Source: an uncultured cyanobacterium (GTDB lineage: Bacteria > Cyanobacteriota > Cyanobacteriia > Cyanobacteriales > Nostocaceae). Taken from it: 64,000 nucleotides of DNA. Shown here piece after piece: positions 20,180 to 29,567 of the stretch (its first letter is position 1; every line of letters begins with the position of its first letter). The stretch spans positions 124,001 to 188,000 of the forward strand of contig CAINGU010000082.1 of assembly GCA_903848645.1 (NCBI GenBank), read 5' to 3'. The notes under the pieces were generated by a model. The model saw nothing but the letters and a program-made list of their open reading frames with translations, did not search any database and had not been told where the DNA came from. A program made the translations under genes and the position numbers.

Positions 20180-20857
20180 ATGAAAAGTGACAGTCCAGAA
20201 GAATTAAATGCAGATCAAGAGATTTCCCGGTTAATTGATGAGGTAATTTCATCATCTCAAACTGATGAAAAATACCGTCAAAAAATGCAGCGACGGAAAG
20301 AAGTTCAAGATCAACGCATAGCTAAAGCCATACCCGAAAAAGGCTTAATTATTGTCAATACTGGTCATGGTAAAGGTAAAACCACTGCGGCTTTGGGAAT
20401 GGTTTTGCGATCGCTCGGTCATGGACATAAAGTAGCCATAGTTCAATTCATTAAAGGTGCATGGGAACCAGCAGAAAAACGCGCTTTTAGCCATTGGGAA
20501 AACCAACTAGAATTTCATGCAATGGGAGAAGGTTTTACATGGGAAACCCAAGATCGAGATCGGGATCTAGATAAAGCCGCTGCTGCTTGGGAAAAATCCC
20601 TAGGATTTATCAATAACCCAGATTTTAAATTAGTCCTCTTAGATGAAATTAATATTGCTCTCAAACTGGGTTATTTGCAAGTTGAAGAAGTGTTAGCAGG
20701 TTTAGCCCAAAAACCACTAGAAAAGCACGTAATTCTCACGGGAAGAGGCGCACCACCAGCATTAATTGAAAAAGCCGATTTAGTCACAGAAATGACATTA
20801 ATTAAACATCCCTTTAAAGATCAAGGTGTGAAAGCTCAAGCGGGAATTGAGTATTAA
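20180..20857 (+). CDS. cobO: ATP:corrinoid adenosyltransferase (CobO/BtuR type)
   Basis: 225 residues; adenosylates cob(I)alamin or cob(I)yrinate a,c-diamide in cobalamin synthesis and salvage. The P-loop VNTGHGKGKTTAALGM (about residues 55-70), the VQFIKGAWEPAEKRAF segment, the VLLDEINIALKLGYL Walker B-like stretch and the LTGRGAPPALIEKADLVTEM motif are all family hallmarks. The N-terminus has about 45 extra polar residues, common in cyanobacterial members. No ring-assembly cob genes are adjacent. Confidence 0.94.
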   Translation: MKSDSPEELNADQEISRLIDEVISSSQTDEKYRQKMQRRKEVQDQRIAKAIPEKGLIIVNTGHGKGKTTAALGMVLRSLGHGHKVAIVQFIKGAWEPAEKRAFSHWENQLEFHAMGEGFTWETQDRDRDLDKAAAAWEKSLGFINNPDFKLVLLDEINIALKLGYLQVEEVLAGLAQKPLEKHVILTGRGAPPALIEKADLVTEMTLIKHPFKDQGVKAQAGIEY

Positions 20858-20910
20858 TTCTAATTGGTAATTGGTAATTGGGAAAATACTTGCTCTCTGC
20901 TTTTTGTTTC

Positions 20911-21627
20911 CTATCTAACATCATCAGCTTCCTGTTTACACATTTGCAACATTTCTTTATCATTAGCACTCAAAGAATTTATTTGATGATAGTCTTGTAA
21001 ATTTATTGAATGAGCATAAGTTGTTGATTCATCATCACTGATTCTAGGTATTCTACTGCTTGTAGAAACCTCCATTGCACCAACTTCACCGGGGGAACTC
21101 TTGACTGTCATGGCTAATTCTCCCGACTTAGCTAAAGTACCTTGAAAACAACTAAATTCAGATTGAGGCATATACAAAGCACCAATAATCTTACTTTGCT
21201 GTTTTTGAAAGAGGATGTAACCTTGTCCTAATTGATTTGGTGTTGTTGATTGTCCATAAAGATAAATACCATCTTGTTCGGGAAATTCAGCCTTTCCTTT
21301 TCTCCCTAATTCTCTGGAATTTGTAGATAATGTTGTAATATCTTCTGTCAATTTATCAGCAGATACTTGATTAGAATGATTAAGTTGTGATGGTTGAATA
21401 CTTTCCTCTTTTATCTCTCTGAGTCGTGATAAAAGGGAAGGATCAGAGTTAATCTGACTTTGATGATTAGGTACTAGATAATTAGCAGCTAGATTTGTTG
21501 ATGAGATCAGTTTTTGATGTTGTTCACTAGCATAACTAACACCTAAAAACCCAACAGAAATAATCAAGGTAAGAACGGGAACTTTTAGTTGGCTAGAAGT
21601 AATATATTTGGAAATATGATTAAGCAC
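20911..21627 (-). CDS. Exported or membrane-anchored protein of unknown function
   Basis: 238 residues. One hydrophobic segment near the N-terminus (VPVLTLIISVGFLGVSYA, about residues 17-34) is a signal anchor or uncleaved signal. The rest is a soluble domain with a GIYLYGQSTTPNQLGQGYILF core, a repeated-strand pattern and an acidic end. Similar proteins seem to occur in other filamentous cyanobacteria, but I do not know a function. Lone gene on the minus strand, convergent with cobO. Confidence 0.65.
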   Translation of the reverse strand: MLNHISKYITSSQLKVPVLTLIISVGFLGVSYASEQHQKLISSTNLAANYLVPNHQSQINSDPSLLSRLREIKEESIQPSQLNHSNQVSADKLTEDITTLSTNSRELGRKGKAEFPEQDGIYLYGQSTTPNQLGQGYILFQKQQSKIIGALYMPQSEFSCFQGTLAKSGELAMTVKSSPGEVGAMEVSTSSRIPRISDDESTTYAHSINLQDYHQINSLSANDKEMLQMCKQEADDVR

Positions 21628-22113
21628 CTGATTTCTCCTGTAACAAACTTAACTTTTATTTTTTAGCTTCCTGAAATAATAACTAAAGATCAACTACTTA
21701 AGATTCCCTCAAAGGTTTTATCTATATATCGTGACTTTAAATAATCAAAAAATCGCTGTTTATCGAATTTTTGGGAATAATCTCACATTATCATTACTTT
21801 ATGAATTCAGGCTTCACTCAATCAATTCATCCATTTGGGGGATGTAAAATCAAAATTTAGGATTTTTTTACTTTGTCATTATAATTGTGTGTTTTTCAAT
21901 GATGAATAATACGTTTAATTTCTTGATGAGCATTTGAGAACAAATTGTAAACATCTTCCTAAATTTTCTTACCATGTAAATAGATACAACGCCTAATTCA
22001 CAGATTTCGCACAAAAAAATCCAAAAAACAAAAAAAATCGCCCCCTGCTTTGAACTCAGGAGGCGCATCACCAAGAGGGATGTTTTAAAATACGCTGTTT
22101 CGCGTTTGCATTC
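21628..22113. other. Intergenic region between the exported protein and the sigma factor
   Basis: About 486 AT-rich bases with no supportable gene. The right end carries the sigma-gene terminator (listed separately). The left part presumably holds the promoter of the exported-protein gene ending at 21627. A 68-codon minus-strand frame at 21868-22074 overlaps the terminator and is not called. Confidence 0.5.
22026..22066 (-). terminator. Intrinsic terminator of the sigma factor gene
   Basis: Read on the minus strand, GCGCCTCCTG pairs with CAGGGGGC(G) around an 11-base loop and is followed by a run of eight T. It begins 48 bases after the sigma factor stop codon. Confidence 0.75.
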
Positions 22114-23097
22114 CTAGCTGGCAATATATTCTTTGACATTAGCGCGACGGCGACGTAAATGTGCAAGAGCTTGATGCTCTAATTGACGAACTCGTTCGCG
22201 GCTGAGGTTCAAGCGTTCACCAACTTTGGCTAAGGACATTTCATTTCCGTCTTCTAAACCAAAGCGTAAGGCTACAACTTGGCGCTGTTGGGGTGTAAGT
22301 TCTGCAAGCAGGTTATTCAAGTCTTGACGCAAAAACTCCTGAGTAGTGTAATACTCTGGTGATGGGCCGTCATCTTCCAGCATTTCTTGCAACTCAGTGT
22401 CTTGGTTCTCACCGACGCGCACATCTAAAGAGACTGGTTGACGCGCCATATTCAGATATTCACGAATCTGAGCGGGTTCTAACTCTAGTTCTTTGGCGAT
22501 TTCTGTAGGTGTGGGTGATCTTCCCAGCTTTTGCGCTAACTCCCGTTGAACTTTTTTAATTTTGTTCAATTTCTCGGTAATATGGATTGGTAAGCGAATT
22601 GTCCGCCCTTGTTGTGCGATCGCTCTGGTAATTGCTTGACGAATCCACCAGTAAGCATAGGTTGAGAACTTGTAACCCCGCATGGGATCAAATTTCTCCA
22701 CACCCCGTTCTAATCCCAAAGTTCCTTCCTGGATTAAATCCAGAAATTCCATGTTCCGCTTTTGATATTTTTTCGCAATAGCTACAACCAAGCGTAAATT
22801 CGCTTCAATCATTTTTTGCTTGGCTCGTTTACCTTGAACCATTAAATGATTTAGTTCTGTATCAGATTGATTAACATGGGCTGCCCATTCTGATAGACTA
22901 GGTTCATGATCAATTTCTTTGCTTAAGGCTTCTTTAGCTTCTAGCAGCACCATCATTTGCTGTACTTGCTTACCGTAGACAATTTCTTGCTCACGGCTTA
23001 ACAAAGGGACACGACCAATTTCTCGCAGATAGGTTCGCACCATATCAGCCGTAAATTTGGCGTTGATATTTTCTGTATGATTTTTAACGGTAGGCAT
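22114..23097 (-). CDS. Group 2 RNA polymerase sigma factor (RpoD-like)
   Basis: 327-residue non-essential sigma70 of the cyanobacterial SigB/C/D/E group. Region 1.2 is FTADMVRTYLREIGRVPLL. Region 2 has EANLRLVVAIAKKYQKR, the -10 recognition/melting stretch YKFSTYAYWWIRQAITRAI, and region 3 TRAIAQQGRTIRLPIHI. Region 4 ends with the helix-turn-helix SLAKVGERLNLSRERVRQLEHQAL. There is no region 1.1 extension, which distinguishes it from the principal SigA. Such factors respond to light, nitrogen and carbon stress. The exact sub-type (sigB versus others) is not assigned. Long 5' intergenic region; own terminator. Confidence 0.95.
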   Translation of the reverse strand: MPTVKNHTENINAKFTADMVRTYLREIGRVPLLSREQEIVYGKQVQQMMVLLEAKEALSKEIDHEPSLSEWAAHVNQSDTELNHLMVQGKRAKQKMIEANLRLVVAIAKKYQKRNMEFLDLIQEGTLGLERGVEKFDPMRGYKFSTYAYWWIRQAITRAIAQQGRTIRLPIHITEKLNKIKKVQRELAQKLGRSPTPTEIAKELELEPAQIREYLNMARQPVSLDVRVGENQDTELQEMLEDDGPSPEYYTTQEFLRQDLNNLLAELTPQQRQVVALRFGLEDGNEMSLAKVGERLNLSRERVRQLEHQALAHLRRRRANVKEYIAS

Positions 23098-23636
23098 TGT
23101 TGCTTTTATCCTCTACTTTTTAAACATAATCAATATTTTTTCCACAAAGGCAATTCGTAAGCTGACAATATACATCAATGGGATACTTAAAGCTGCCATC
23201 AATAATTACATTGGTCAAGCATTTATTAACGTGTTGTTACTCTAAAATAAAAATAGACTTTTTTCCCTCCCTTGATTTTGGAGTTGTAATACAAGCGCAT
23301 TCGGCTTTTTTCCAGAATTCTTGTTTTTCAGTGATCTAGTAGTCGAATAAAAAACGAAGTCAGTATGAGTTTATCTTGGTTTCATGTTACGACAAACAGA
23401 GTGAATAGTAAAGTTTCCAGATGATAAATGTTTCAGTTATTAAGTCGAAAAGTTGATGACTATTTTACTAGAAATTCCAAAAACTGTGCTGGTATATCCA
23501 TAGTGACGCGAAAACTCCCTCTCAAGTTGCTTTCAAGTAGCGGGATAACCGAACTTGAGTTACTTCTATAATGGAGGGGTGTTACGAACTTGTCAGTTGT
23601 TAGTTGTTAGTTGTCAGTTGTTGATTTAATTTAAAA
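23098..23636. other. Intergenic region upstream of the sigma factor gene
   Basis: 539 bases without a gene. On the minus strand it should contain the sigma promoter(s). Near the right end, 23591-23623, is a heptamer array of AGTTGTC/AGTTGTT units directly downstream of the HerA-like gene. No tRNA or small-RNA structure was recognised. Confidence 0.5.
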
Positions 23637-25367
23637 CTAAAAACCTAAGTCTGCTTTAGCTAGTTCAGCAGCGGTGAATACTTCCTCGTCTGACTTTTCT
23701 TCCCAAGCTATATCACCAATTTCGGCGTAGAATGTGGAATCATAGGGACGGGTACGTACAACCACTGGCATAGGAACAGCATGACCTAAAATCAAAGCTT
23801 GTTGCTTAGAGTCTAACTTAGCTAAGACTGAGCGTAAACCACCTGCACCAGATACACCTGTAAAAATAGCATCAATATCTTTTTCATCATTGAGCAAAGC
23901 GGTGATGCGAGTTCCGATCTGAGACATAACTTCATTATCTATGCCTGATGGACGTTGATCAACTACCAAAAGTGTGACAAAATATTTCCGCAGTTCTCTG
24001 GCAATAGTTCCAAAAATTGTACTTTGGACAACTCCTGGGTCAAGAAAGCGGTGTGCTTCCTCTATTGTAATCATTAATGGTGTCGGCCGATCTAAAGGAT
24101 TTTTACTTTGGAGAAATTTATCAGCTTTTTTGACATAATGCTCATGTATCCGTCTAGTGATCATATTTGTCACCAACATATATGAGAGCATATTTGATTG
24201 CGAACCAAATTCGATAACTACGTTTTTTCCAGCTTCTAAAGATTGGACAATATTTTTAATATAATTTTGCGAAGATGAACCACATATATATTTTAAATTT
24301 TCTAAGCGGCACAATTTGCGCTGTAATGCCATAACTGAGCCTTTGTGTCCGCTTTTTTCTTCACAAAACCTATCAATATCTTCGTTACTCATACTTAACA
24401 ACTTAACAATCCAAGATTTACCCAACTCCTTGAATAGGATATTAGCATTATCTAAAGCTGCTTCAGAAAGTCCTAAATCACGATTACATAGTTTAATATC
24501 TTCAATATCAATTTGCTCATAGCTAAGATAAAGTTCTTTAGCATCACGGACACCACGGCGTTTAGTCGAGTCTGGATCAAGTGTGTAAACTTCAACTTGT
24601 CCGGGAAATAACTGTTTTAAACCCTTAACAGTGTTAACGTTTTTCCCTTCTGCGACTGCTTCCCAACCATATTCTGAGTGCATATCAAAAATCAAGTTTA
24701 CAGCCGCACTCTTGCGAATGACACCAGCTAAAATTAAGCGAGTCAGGAAAGATTTACCAGTCCCCGATTTCCCAAAAATACCATTACTCCGTTCCACAAA
24801 GCGATTTAAATCAATGCAAATCGGCACATCCATATCTAAGGGTTTACCGATAGAAAAGTTTTTGCGTTGTGGATCATCTTCCCAGCCAAATACTTTCCGG
24901 AAATCCTCAACACTCGCTTCATAAACTTGGCTAAAGTGACTAGGAATAGTTTTAACAGGTAATAATTCCATCGTCGTACTGGTTTGGGGTTGAAAGGATG
25001 CTAAACCAGTGGACGATGGTATAAAAGAATTAGGGGATTTACCATTGCGAGAAAAACCAGATTCTTGAGATTCAGGGGTAAACATCAACATTGGTGCTAG
25101 GTTGATCATCCCATAAGTACCGCTACCTGCTAATACTTCGCGCAAGAAACTATCTTCCCAATTGGGAGGACTAGCTGTAATGCGGTCATTTGCCATTCCT
25201 AGCGATACATCTGTTAGCATACAGAAAAAACGCGATCGCATTCCCTGTACCACGAGAAATTTACCCACCCGCATATCTTCTACAGAGATATCTGGGTGTA
25301 ATCTGACTTCTAAACCCCCAGTCAGAGAACCTTCAATAACTGAACCTAATGGTAATCCCAAATTCAT
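23637..25367 (-). CDS. HerA-like ATPase (DUF87) with N-terminal HAS-barrel-like region
   Basis: 576-residue FtsK/HerA-superfamily ATPase. The N-terminal beta-rich segment (GLPLGSVIEGSLTGGLEVRL) resembles the HAS barrel. Walker A is GIFGKSGTGKSFLTR (about residues 195-209); Walker B is PLMITIEEAHRFLDP; a DQRPSGIDNEVMSQIGTRI motif follows, with the conserved Gln and Arg typical of HerA/VirB4 rings. HerA proteins are hexameric DNA translocases usually paired with NurA nuclease or with defence effectors; no NurA or nuclease is adjacent, so the partner is unknown. The cyanobacterial protein is conserved, and a housekeeping role is as likely as defence. Confidence 0.88.
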   Translation of the reverse strand: MNLGLPLGSVIEGSLTGGLEVRLHPDISVEDMRVGKFLVVQGMRSRFFCMLTDVSLGMANDRITASPPNWEDSFLREVLAGSGTYGMINLAPMLMFTPESQESGFSRNGKSPNSFIPSSTGLASFQPQTSTTMELLPVKTIPSHFSQVYEASVEDFRKVFGWEDDPQRKNFSIGKPLDMDVPICIDLNRFVERSNGIFGKSGTGKSFLTRLILAGVIRKSAAVNLIFDMHSEYGWEAVAEGKNVNTVKGLKQLFPGQVEVYTLDPDSTKRRGVRDAKELYLSYEQIDIEDIKLCNRDLGLSEAALDNANILFKELGKSWIVKLLSMSNEDIDRFCEEKSGHKGSVMALQRKLCRLENLKYICGSSSQNYIKNIVQSLEAGKNVVIEFGSQSNMLSYMLVTNMITRRIHEHYVKKADKFLQSKNPLDRPTPLMITIEEAHRFLDPGVVQSTIFGTIARELRKYFVTLLVVDQRPSGIDNEVMSQIGTRITALLNDEKDIDAIFTGVSGAGGLRSVLAKLDSKQQALILGHAVPMPVVVRTRPYDSTFYAEIGDIAWEEKSDEEVFTAAELAKADLGF

Positions 25368-25373
25368 TTTTGT

Positions 25374-25416
25374 TTGTTGTCAGTTGTCAGTTGTCAGTTG
25401 TCAGGGAACAGGGAAA
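25374..25416. repeat. STRR heptamer array (AGTTGTC) with GGGAACA units
   Basis: Between the HerA-like and GST genes, about four tandem AGTTGTC units pass into two GGGAACA units. These are the same two heptamer classes found elsewhere in the window. Confidence 0.8.
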
Positions 25417-25448
25417 GAAATTCTTACCAATTACCCATTACCAATTCT

Positions 25449-26243
25449 TTAATCAATTTGAATACTTGTTGGTGCATTTCCCCCGTAGGGAGTGATTCCT
25501 GGTAAAGGTTTTCTAAATTGTGAGTAGATGCGATCGCGCCAGGCAAAAAATGCTTCATAATCAGGATTATCGGCTATGCTAGATAAACCTTTACCTCTGA
25601 GAGATACTGGTAAATCTAAGTAAGCACCATCAGGAAACTTCAAAAGCATTGATAAACTGGCTACTGTTAAATCAGCTAAAGTTGGTTCATCACCTGTTAA
25701 ATAAGGACTACCTACTAATAATTGAGTAATAATGTCTAAATCTTGTTTTAAGCTGGTAATAGCAGCATTTACTGCATCAGTTGTAAAGCCGACACCAAAA
25801 CCAAGCGCGGATAGAAAATCACTAGGAACAACTTCCACAACACTTCTGAGAATATCTGGAGTGGAAACCGGTAACAAGGACTTACGAAAATTCTGATCTT
25901 GACTAATAGCTGCAAACAGTGCTTTTCTACCTTTAACACCGATTGACTCATCTGCCCAATCTTCTAATAATAAAGTCAAAGCCCGTTTTTTGGGTTCTGT
26001 CGGTATTAGTGGATTATCTGGGTATTCTGAATCTAAATACTTAGCAATTTCTGTAGAATCAGCAATATATTTATTGCCATCTTTTAACACTGGAACTTGT
26101 TTTTGTCCAGTTAATCGAAATAATTCTAACTGTCCAATTCCTGGTGTAACTTCGATTTTACGATACTCTAAGCCTTTATAATCAAGGATCAGACGGACTT
26201 TTTCGGAAAATTGAGATAGTTCCCACTGATATAGTTCTAGCAT
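25449..26243 (-). CDS. Glutathione S-transferase family protein
   Basis: 264 residues. N-terminal thioredoxin-fold GST domain: LYQWELSQFSEKVRLILDYKG, with the QVPVLKDGNKYIADSTEIAKYL stretch that contacts glutathione (cis-Pro after QV and the Asp-Ser-Thr turn). The C-terminal all-helical GST domain includes YLTGDEPTLADLTVASL. A cytosolic conjugation or reductase role is usual; the substrate is unknown. The 344-base divergent region separates it from the fasciclin gene. Confidence 0.9.
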   Translation of the reverse strand: MLELYQWELSQFSEKVRLILDYKGLEYRKIEVTPGIGQLELFRLTGQKQVPVLKDGNKYIADSTEIAKYLDSEYPDNPLIPTEPKKRALTLLLEDWADESIGVKGRKALFAAISQDQNFRKSLLPVSTPDILRSVVEVVPSDFLSALGFGVGFTTDAVNAAITSLKQDLDIITQLLVGSPYLTGDEPTLADLTVASLSMLLKFPDGAYLDLPVSLRGKGLSSIADNPDYEAFFAWRDRIYSQFRKPLPGITPYGGNAPTSIQID

Positions 26244-26587
26244 ATTTTATACTTTGAAAGTTTTTTGGTTATTAACTTTAATAATTCTATCTTCAATTTC
26301 TAGATTTTTTCCGGTCAATCAATGATTTTTTGAGATTATTGGCTACAACTTCCGTTAAAAACAATCTGAATTTTTGTGTGCATAAGAATTTAGATTTTTC
26401 TCAAATATCCATTGCGAATTCTATCATGATTTTTCTGGTTTATGAGATACTTCTCTCGTCAATACCGTGAAGTTAACAACGGTTATCTATATTTGTTAAA
26501 ATCATATTTCCTGATTAGTGATATTTTCTAGTTGGCAAAATGGTATAAGTCTTGATATAACTTGTATGCAATCAAGAGAAAAAATTT
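26244..26587. other. Divergent promoter region, GST and fasciclin genes
   Basis: 344 AT-rich bases between divergent genes. I see no gene, strong hairpin or repeat array, only probable promoters. GAGAAAAA near 26575-26583 serves as a weak ribosome-binding site for the fasciclin gene. Confidence 0.5.
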
Positions 26588-27226
26588 ATGAAGGGTAATT
26601 ACGGCAAATTTTTGGTCAAAATCACGGGCATTCTCGGATTAGCTAGTGCTAGTCTACTGATGACTATACCATCTCCAGCAGAAGAAATCACCAATCCCCG
26701 GCCAAGTATTTTTAACGAACCACCTTACAATCGCGGTACAAGACTTATTAAAACCACACCTGTTAAAAAACCTACCCAGCGAACAACACCCATACCCAAA
26801 ACAACAGAAACCAAAAACTTAGTAGTGTTGCTTAACAAGAATAAATCTTTTACAATTCTTATTAAAGCTTTAACAGTAGCGGGACTTACAGATACTTTAC
26901 AAGGAGATGGTCCTTTTACTATTTTTGCTCCTACAGATGAGGCATTTGCAAAACTAAAAGATAAAAACGCAGTATCAGATTTGTTAAAGCCAGAAAATAA
27001 GGAAGTATTGCTGAAGGTTTTAACCTATCATGTAGTATCTGGTAAGCTACTTTCCAATGATTTGAAATCTGGGGAAGTAAAAAGCTTAGAAGGAGATCCT
27101 ATTAATGTCAAAGTTGATGGTAATGGCATTCACATTAATTATGCGAACGTAACTAAAGCAGATATCCAAGGTAGCAACGGTGTTATTCATCAAATTGATA
27201 ATTTACTCGTGCCTCCTAATTTATAG
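26588..27226 (+). CDS. Secreted fasciclin (FAS1) domain protein
   Basis: 212 residues. An N-terminal signal peptide (ITGILGLASASLLMTIPSPA) is followed by a Pro/Thr/Lys-rich linker (about 35-75) and one FAS1 domain (about 77-212). FAS1 signatures are GDGPFTIFAPTDEAFAKL (H1) and the late GVIHQIDNLLVPP (H2). FAS1 domains mediate adhesion or matrix contacts, so the protein is probably periplasmic or surface-located. Monocistronic, with a strong terminator just after the stop. Confidence 0.93.
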   Translation: MKGNYGKFLVKITGILGLASASLLMTIPSPAEEITNPRPSIFNEPPYNRGTRLIKTTPVKKPTQRTTPIPKTTETKNLVVLLNKNKSFTILIKALTVAGLTDTLQGDGPFTIFAPTDEAFAKLKDKNAVSDLLKPENKEVLLKVLTYHVVSGKLLSNDLKSGEVKSLEGDPINVKVDGNGIHINYANVTKADIQGSNGVIHQIDNLLVPPNL

Positions 27227-27262
27227 ATTTTCGGTATTTAATTGGTAAAAATCTCCAAGTCA

Positions 27263-27303
27263 AAATCCCCGAATCATCAAAAAATCGGGGATTTGGGTTT
27301 TTT
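27263..27303. terminator. Intrinsic terminator between the convergent fasciclin and DUF892 genes
   Basis: Perfect arms AAATCCCCGA (27263-27272) and TCGGGGATTT (27285-27294), then GGG and six T on the plus strand. It terminates the fasciclin transcript and probably also works in the other direction for the DUF892 gene ending at 27322. Confidence 0.85.
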
Positions 27304-27321
27304 CAGAATATACCAATCAGA

Positions 27322-27873
27322 CTAACGAGCTTTAGCAGTAGTCTTAGCTTCAGTTTGCTTGGCTTCTTGAATTAACTGCATCATCAACTGTTCCAGCTTT
27401 TGTGCTGTCTGTTCTTCTTGGTGTAAATTTTGCTCTAACAACTGGACAACTTGGTTTTGTCCCATTTGTTCCGCAACTTTAATTAAGCCACGATAACAAG
27501 CAATTTCCAATTGTTCAATTTTACAATGCCATCCTGCCAATCCTAAGTCTACAATTTTGGGATTATCCGCAGCTAGAAGTGCAAATTTTTGACATTCACT
27601 AATTAAACCAGCCGCAACATCACAAGTAATCCGTTGTGGTTGCTCTCCTAAAGTGCTTAATACCTGTTTGAGGTTTTCAATGTGCTGTTCAGTTTCTTGA
27701 AGATGTGGCTCAATCACTGCCTTCAATTTACTATTTTGACAACATTGCCACATCATTTGCTGTGCCTCTAAGAAGCGATTCTCAGCATCGTACATGGTGT
27801 TAATTTCATAGATAAACTTCTGTTGTAAGCTGGTGATTTTTTTTGTGCCTGGACGCTCACTAACTAAAACCAT
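27322..27873 (-). CDS. DUF892 (YciE/YciF-like) ferritin-like protein
   Basis: 183-residue four-helix ferritin-like protein of the DUF892/YciF family. Signature segments are FIYEINTMYDAENRFLEA, then EPHLQETEQHIENLKQVL, and a late LEQNLHQEEQTAQKLEQL, with Glu/His residues suited to a di-iron site. These proteins are usually stress- or stationary-phase induced. The start at 27873 is backed by AGGAG 8-12 bases upstream. The C-terminus is a lysine/alanine-rich tail. Confidence 0.88.
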   Translation of the reverse strand: MVLVSERPGTKKITSLQQKFIYEINTMYDAENRFLEAQQMMWQCCQNSKLKAVIEPHLQETEQHIENLKQVLSTLGEQPQRITCDVAAGLISECQKFALLAADNPKIVDLGLAGWHCKIEQLEIACYRGLIKVAEQMGQNQVVQLLEQNLHQEEQTAQKLEQLMMQLIQEAKQTEAKTTAKAR

Positions 27874-28163
27874 GATGATTCTCCTAATGGTATATCGCTG
27901 TCTTTAAACAGTCATTCCATTAACCCTACGTCTACTCTGATTTATTCTCTTCTTACTAAAGACACAGTATAGGTATGAAATTTGATTACTATTTAAGTCA
28001 CAGAAGTCTGAACTATAATTTGTTTGATTAATTTGATTTAAATGATTAATGGACTTGTTATAGCCAAAATCATCATAAAAATCATCAAAATCACAAAAAT
28101 CATAGTTTAGACTGCCCTAATTGCGTTAAAGTAAAGATAAATTAAGAAAATGCTGTCAAATAA

Positions 28164-28844
28164 ATGGCTGCCACAAGTTTAGAAGTAATTTCGGCTCAGT
28201 TAGAAAGTCCAAATTTGCGCGATCGCATGATAGCTCTTGCTAGCTTGCGTCAAGTATCTGCTGATGAAGCAGTACCTTTAATTAAAAAGGTTTTAAATGA
28301 TCAATCCCTGCAACTGCGATCAATGGCTATATTTGCGCTAGGTATCAAAAAAACCCCAGAGTGTTATTCTATTCTAGTGAAAATTTTAGAAACAGATCCC
28401 GATTATGGTATCCGTGCTGATGCTGCTGGAGCATTGGGATATCTGGAAGATAATCGAGCCGTAGAAGTGTTATCACGGGCATTTTATGAAGATACAGACT
28501 GGTTAGTGAGATTTAGTGCTGCCGTATCTTTAGGTAATATTAAAGACCCTCGCGCCCGTGATATTCTCATCCAAGCGTTAGATAGTGAAGAAATAGTCAT
28601 TCAACAAGCGGCTATTTCTGCTTTGGGAGAAATCCGGGATCTAGATTCTGTCACCCATATTCTGCGCTTTGCTCAATCAGAGGATTGGTTAGTGCGGCAA
28701 CGTCTAGCTGAAGCCTTGGGAAATTTACCCACACCTAAAAGTGTTTCAGCCTTAAAATATCTAGAAAAAGATAGTCATAACAACGTTGCTGAAGCAGCCA
28801 AGATTTCACTGCAAAGAATTGAAGAAACAAATAATTTCAGTTGA
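28164..28844 (+). CDS. HEAT-repeat protein (NblB/CpcE-like family)
   Basis: 226 residues composed almost wholly of about six HEAT/PBS-lyase repeats, for example DRMIALASLRQVSADEAVPL, LRSMAIFALGIKKTPECYSIL and VRQRLAEALGNLPTPKSVSAL. Repeats of this class are found in bilin lyases CpcE/F and in NblB, involved in phycobilisome degradation. The gene directly precedes a CpcS-type lyase (71-base gap), which supports a phycobiliprotein role. Whether it is NblB-like, a lyase-associated factor or something else cannot be told from sequence alone. Confidence 0.85.
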   Translation: MAATSLEVISAQLESPNLRDRMIALASLRQVSADEAVPLIKKVLNDQSLQLRSMAIFALGIKKTPECYSILVKILETDPDYGIRADAAGALGYLEDNRAVEVLSRAFYEDTDWLVRFSAAVSLGNIKDPRARDILIQALDSEEIVIQQAAISALGEIRDLDSVTHILRFAQSEDWLVRQRLAEALGNLPTPKSVSALKYLEKDSHNNVAEAAKISLQRIEETNNFS

Positions 28845-28915
28845 AATTAAAGTCTCTTCCTAGTTTTTAATAATAAAAGAGATTGTTAAAATTACGATGC
28901 AGGGTAACTTTATTT

Positions 28916-29485
28916 ATGAACGTTGAAGAATTTTTTGAATTAAGTGCTGGCAAGTGGTTTTCCCATCGCACCAGTCACCATTTAGCGTTTAAGCAGTCAG
29001 AAGACGGCAAATCAGACATCGTGATTGAGATGTTAGCCGCTGATCATCCAGAAGTAATTAAACTGTGTCAACAGTATGAAATTGAGCCTCAGACAGCTTC
29101 CTGTGGGGCGCGAGTTACCTGGAATGGCACAATGGAATGGGACGAAGAAAAACACGAGGGTTCGACGGTTTTAGCCACAGTTCCCAATGCAAATAACCCA
29201 GATGAAGGTAAATTACTGCGGGAAATGGGTTATGCCGAAAAAGCTCCCGTTGCCGGTAGTTATAAAATGGGAGATGATGGGGCTTTAACACTCACCACTG
29301 AGTATGAAACCATGTGGTCAGAAGAAAGACTGTGGTTTGCTAGTCCTAACTTGCGGATGCGGGTAAGTGTTCTGAAGCGGTTTGGTGGCTTTAGTATGGC
29401 TTCCTTCACTTCCGAAATTCGTATGGGTAGCACCGATGCTTCTAAAAAGGCGACGGAAGCCGCTAATTCTGCTGCTGCTAGTTAG
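28916..29485 (+). CDS. cpcS: CpcS/CpeS-type phycobiliprotein chromophore lyase
   Basis: 189-residue S-type lyase (lipocalin-like beta barrel) that attaches phycocyanobilin to Cys-84-type sites of phycobiliproteins, including the ApcA and ApcB of this window. Characteristic segments are [54 protein letters not shown] and the final [19 protein letters not shown] 28916 is chosen because it begins the conserved MNVEEFF; a TTG at 28883 would add 11 unlikely residues. The Ala-rich C-terminal tail is variable. Naming as cpcS rather than cpeS is a convention choice. Confidence 0.92.
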   Translation: MNVEEFFELSAGKWFSHRTSHHLAFKQSEDGKSDIVIEMLAADHPEVIKLCQQYEIEPQTASCGARVTWNGTMEWDEEKHEGSTVLATVPNANNPDEGKLLREMGYAEKAPVAGSYKMGDDGALTLTTEYETMWSEERLWFASPNLRMRVSVLKRFGGFSMASFTSEIRMGSTDASKKATEAANSAAAS

Positions 29486-29567
29486 CCAAGCTTCAGGGAC
29501 AGGGGAAAAGGGGTTGGCAACAGGTCAGCAATCATTGAAAAACCATATAAATCAAAAAAATCACAGT

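Noticed and set aside
21868-22074. 68-codon minus-strand frame downstream of the sigma factor gene
   Set aside because: Overlaps the intrinsic terminator and is AT-rich with no motif.
23637-25367. HerA-like ATPase as part of a defence system
   Set aside because: No NurA, SIR2, DUF4297 or other effector gene is adjacent; neighbours are a sigma factor and a GST, so a defence role is not supported.
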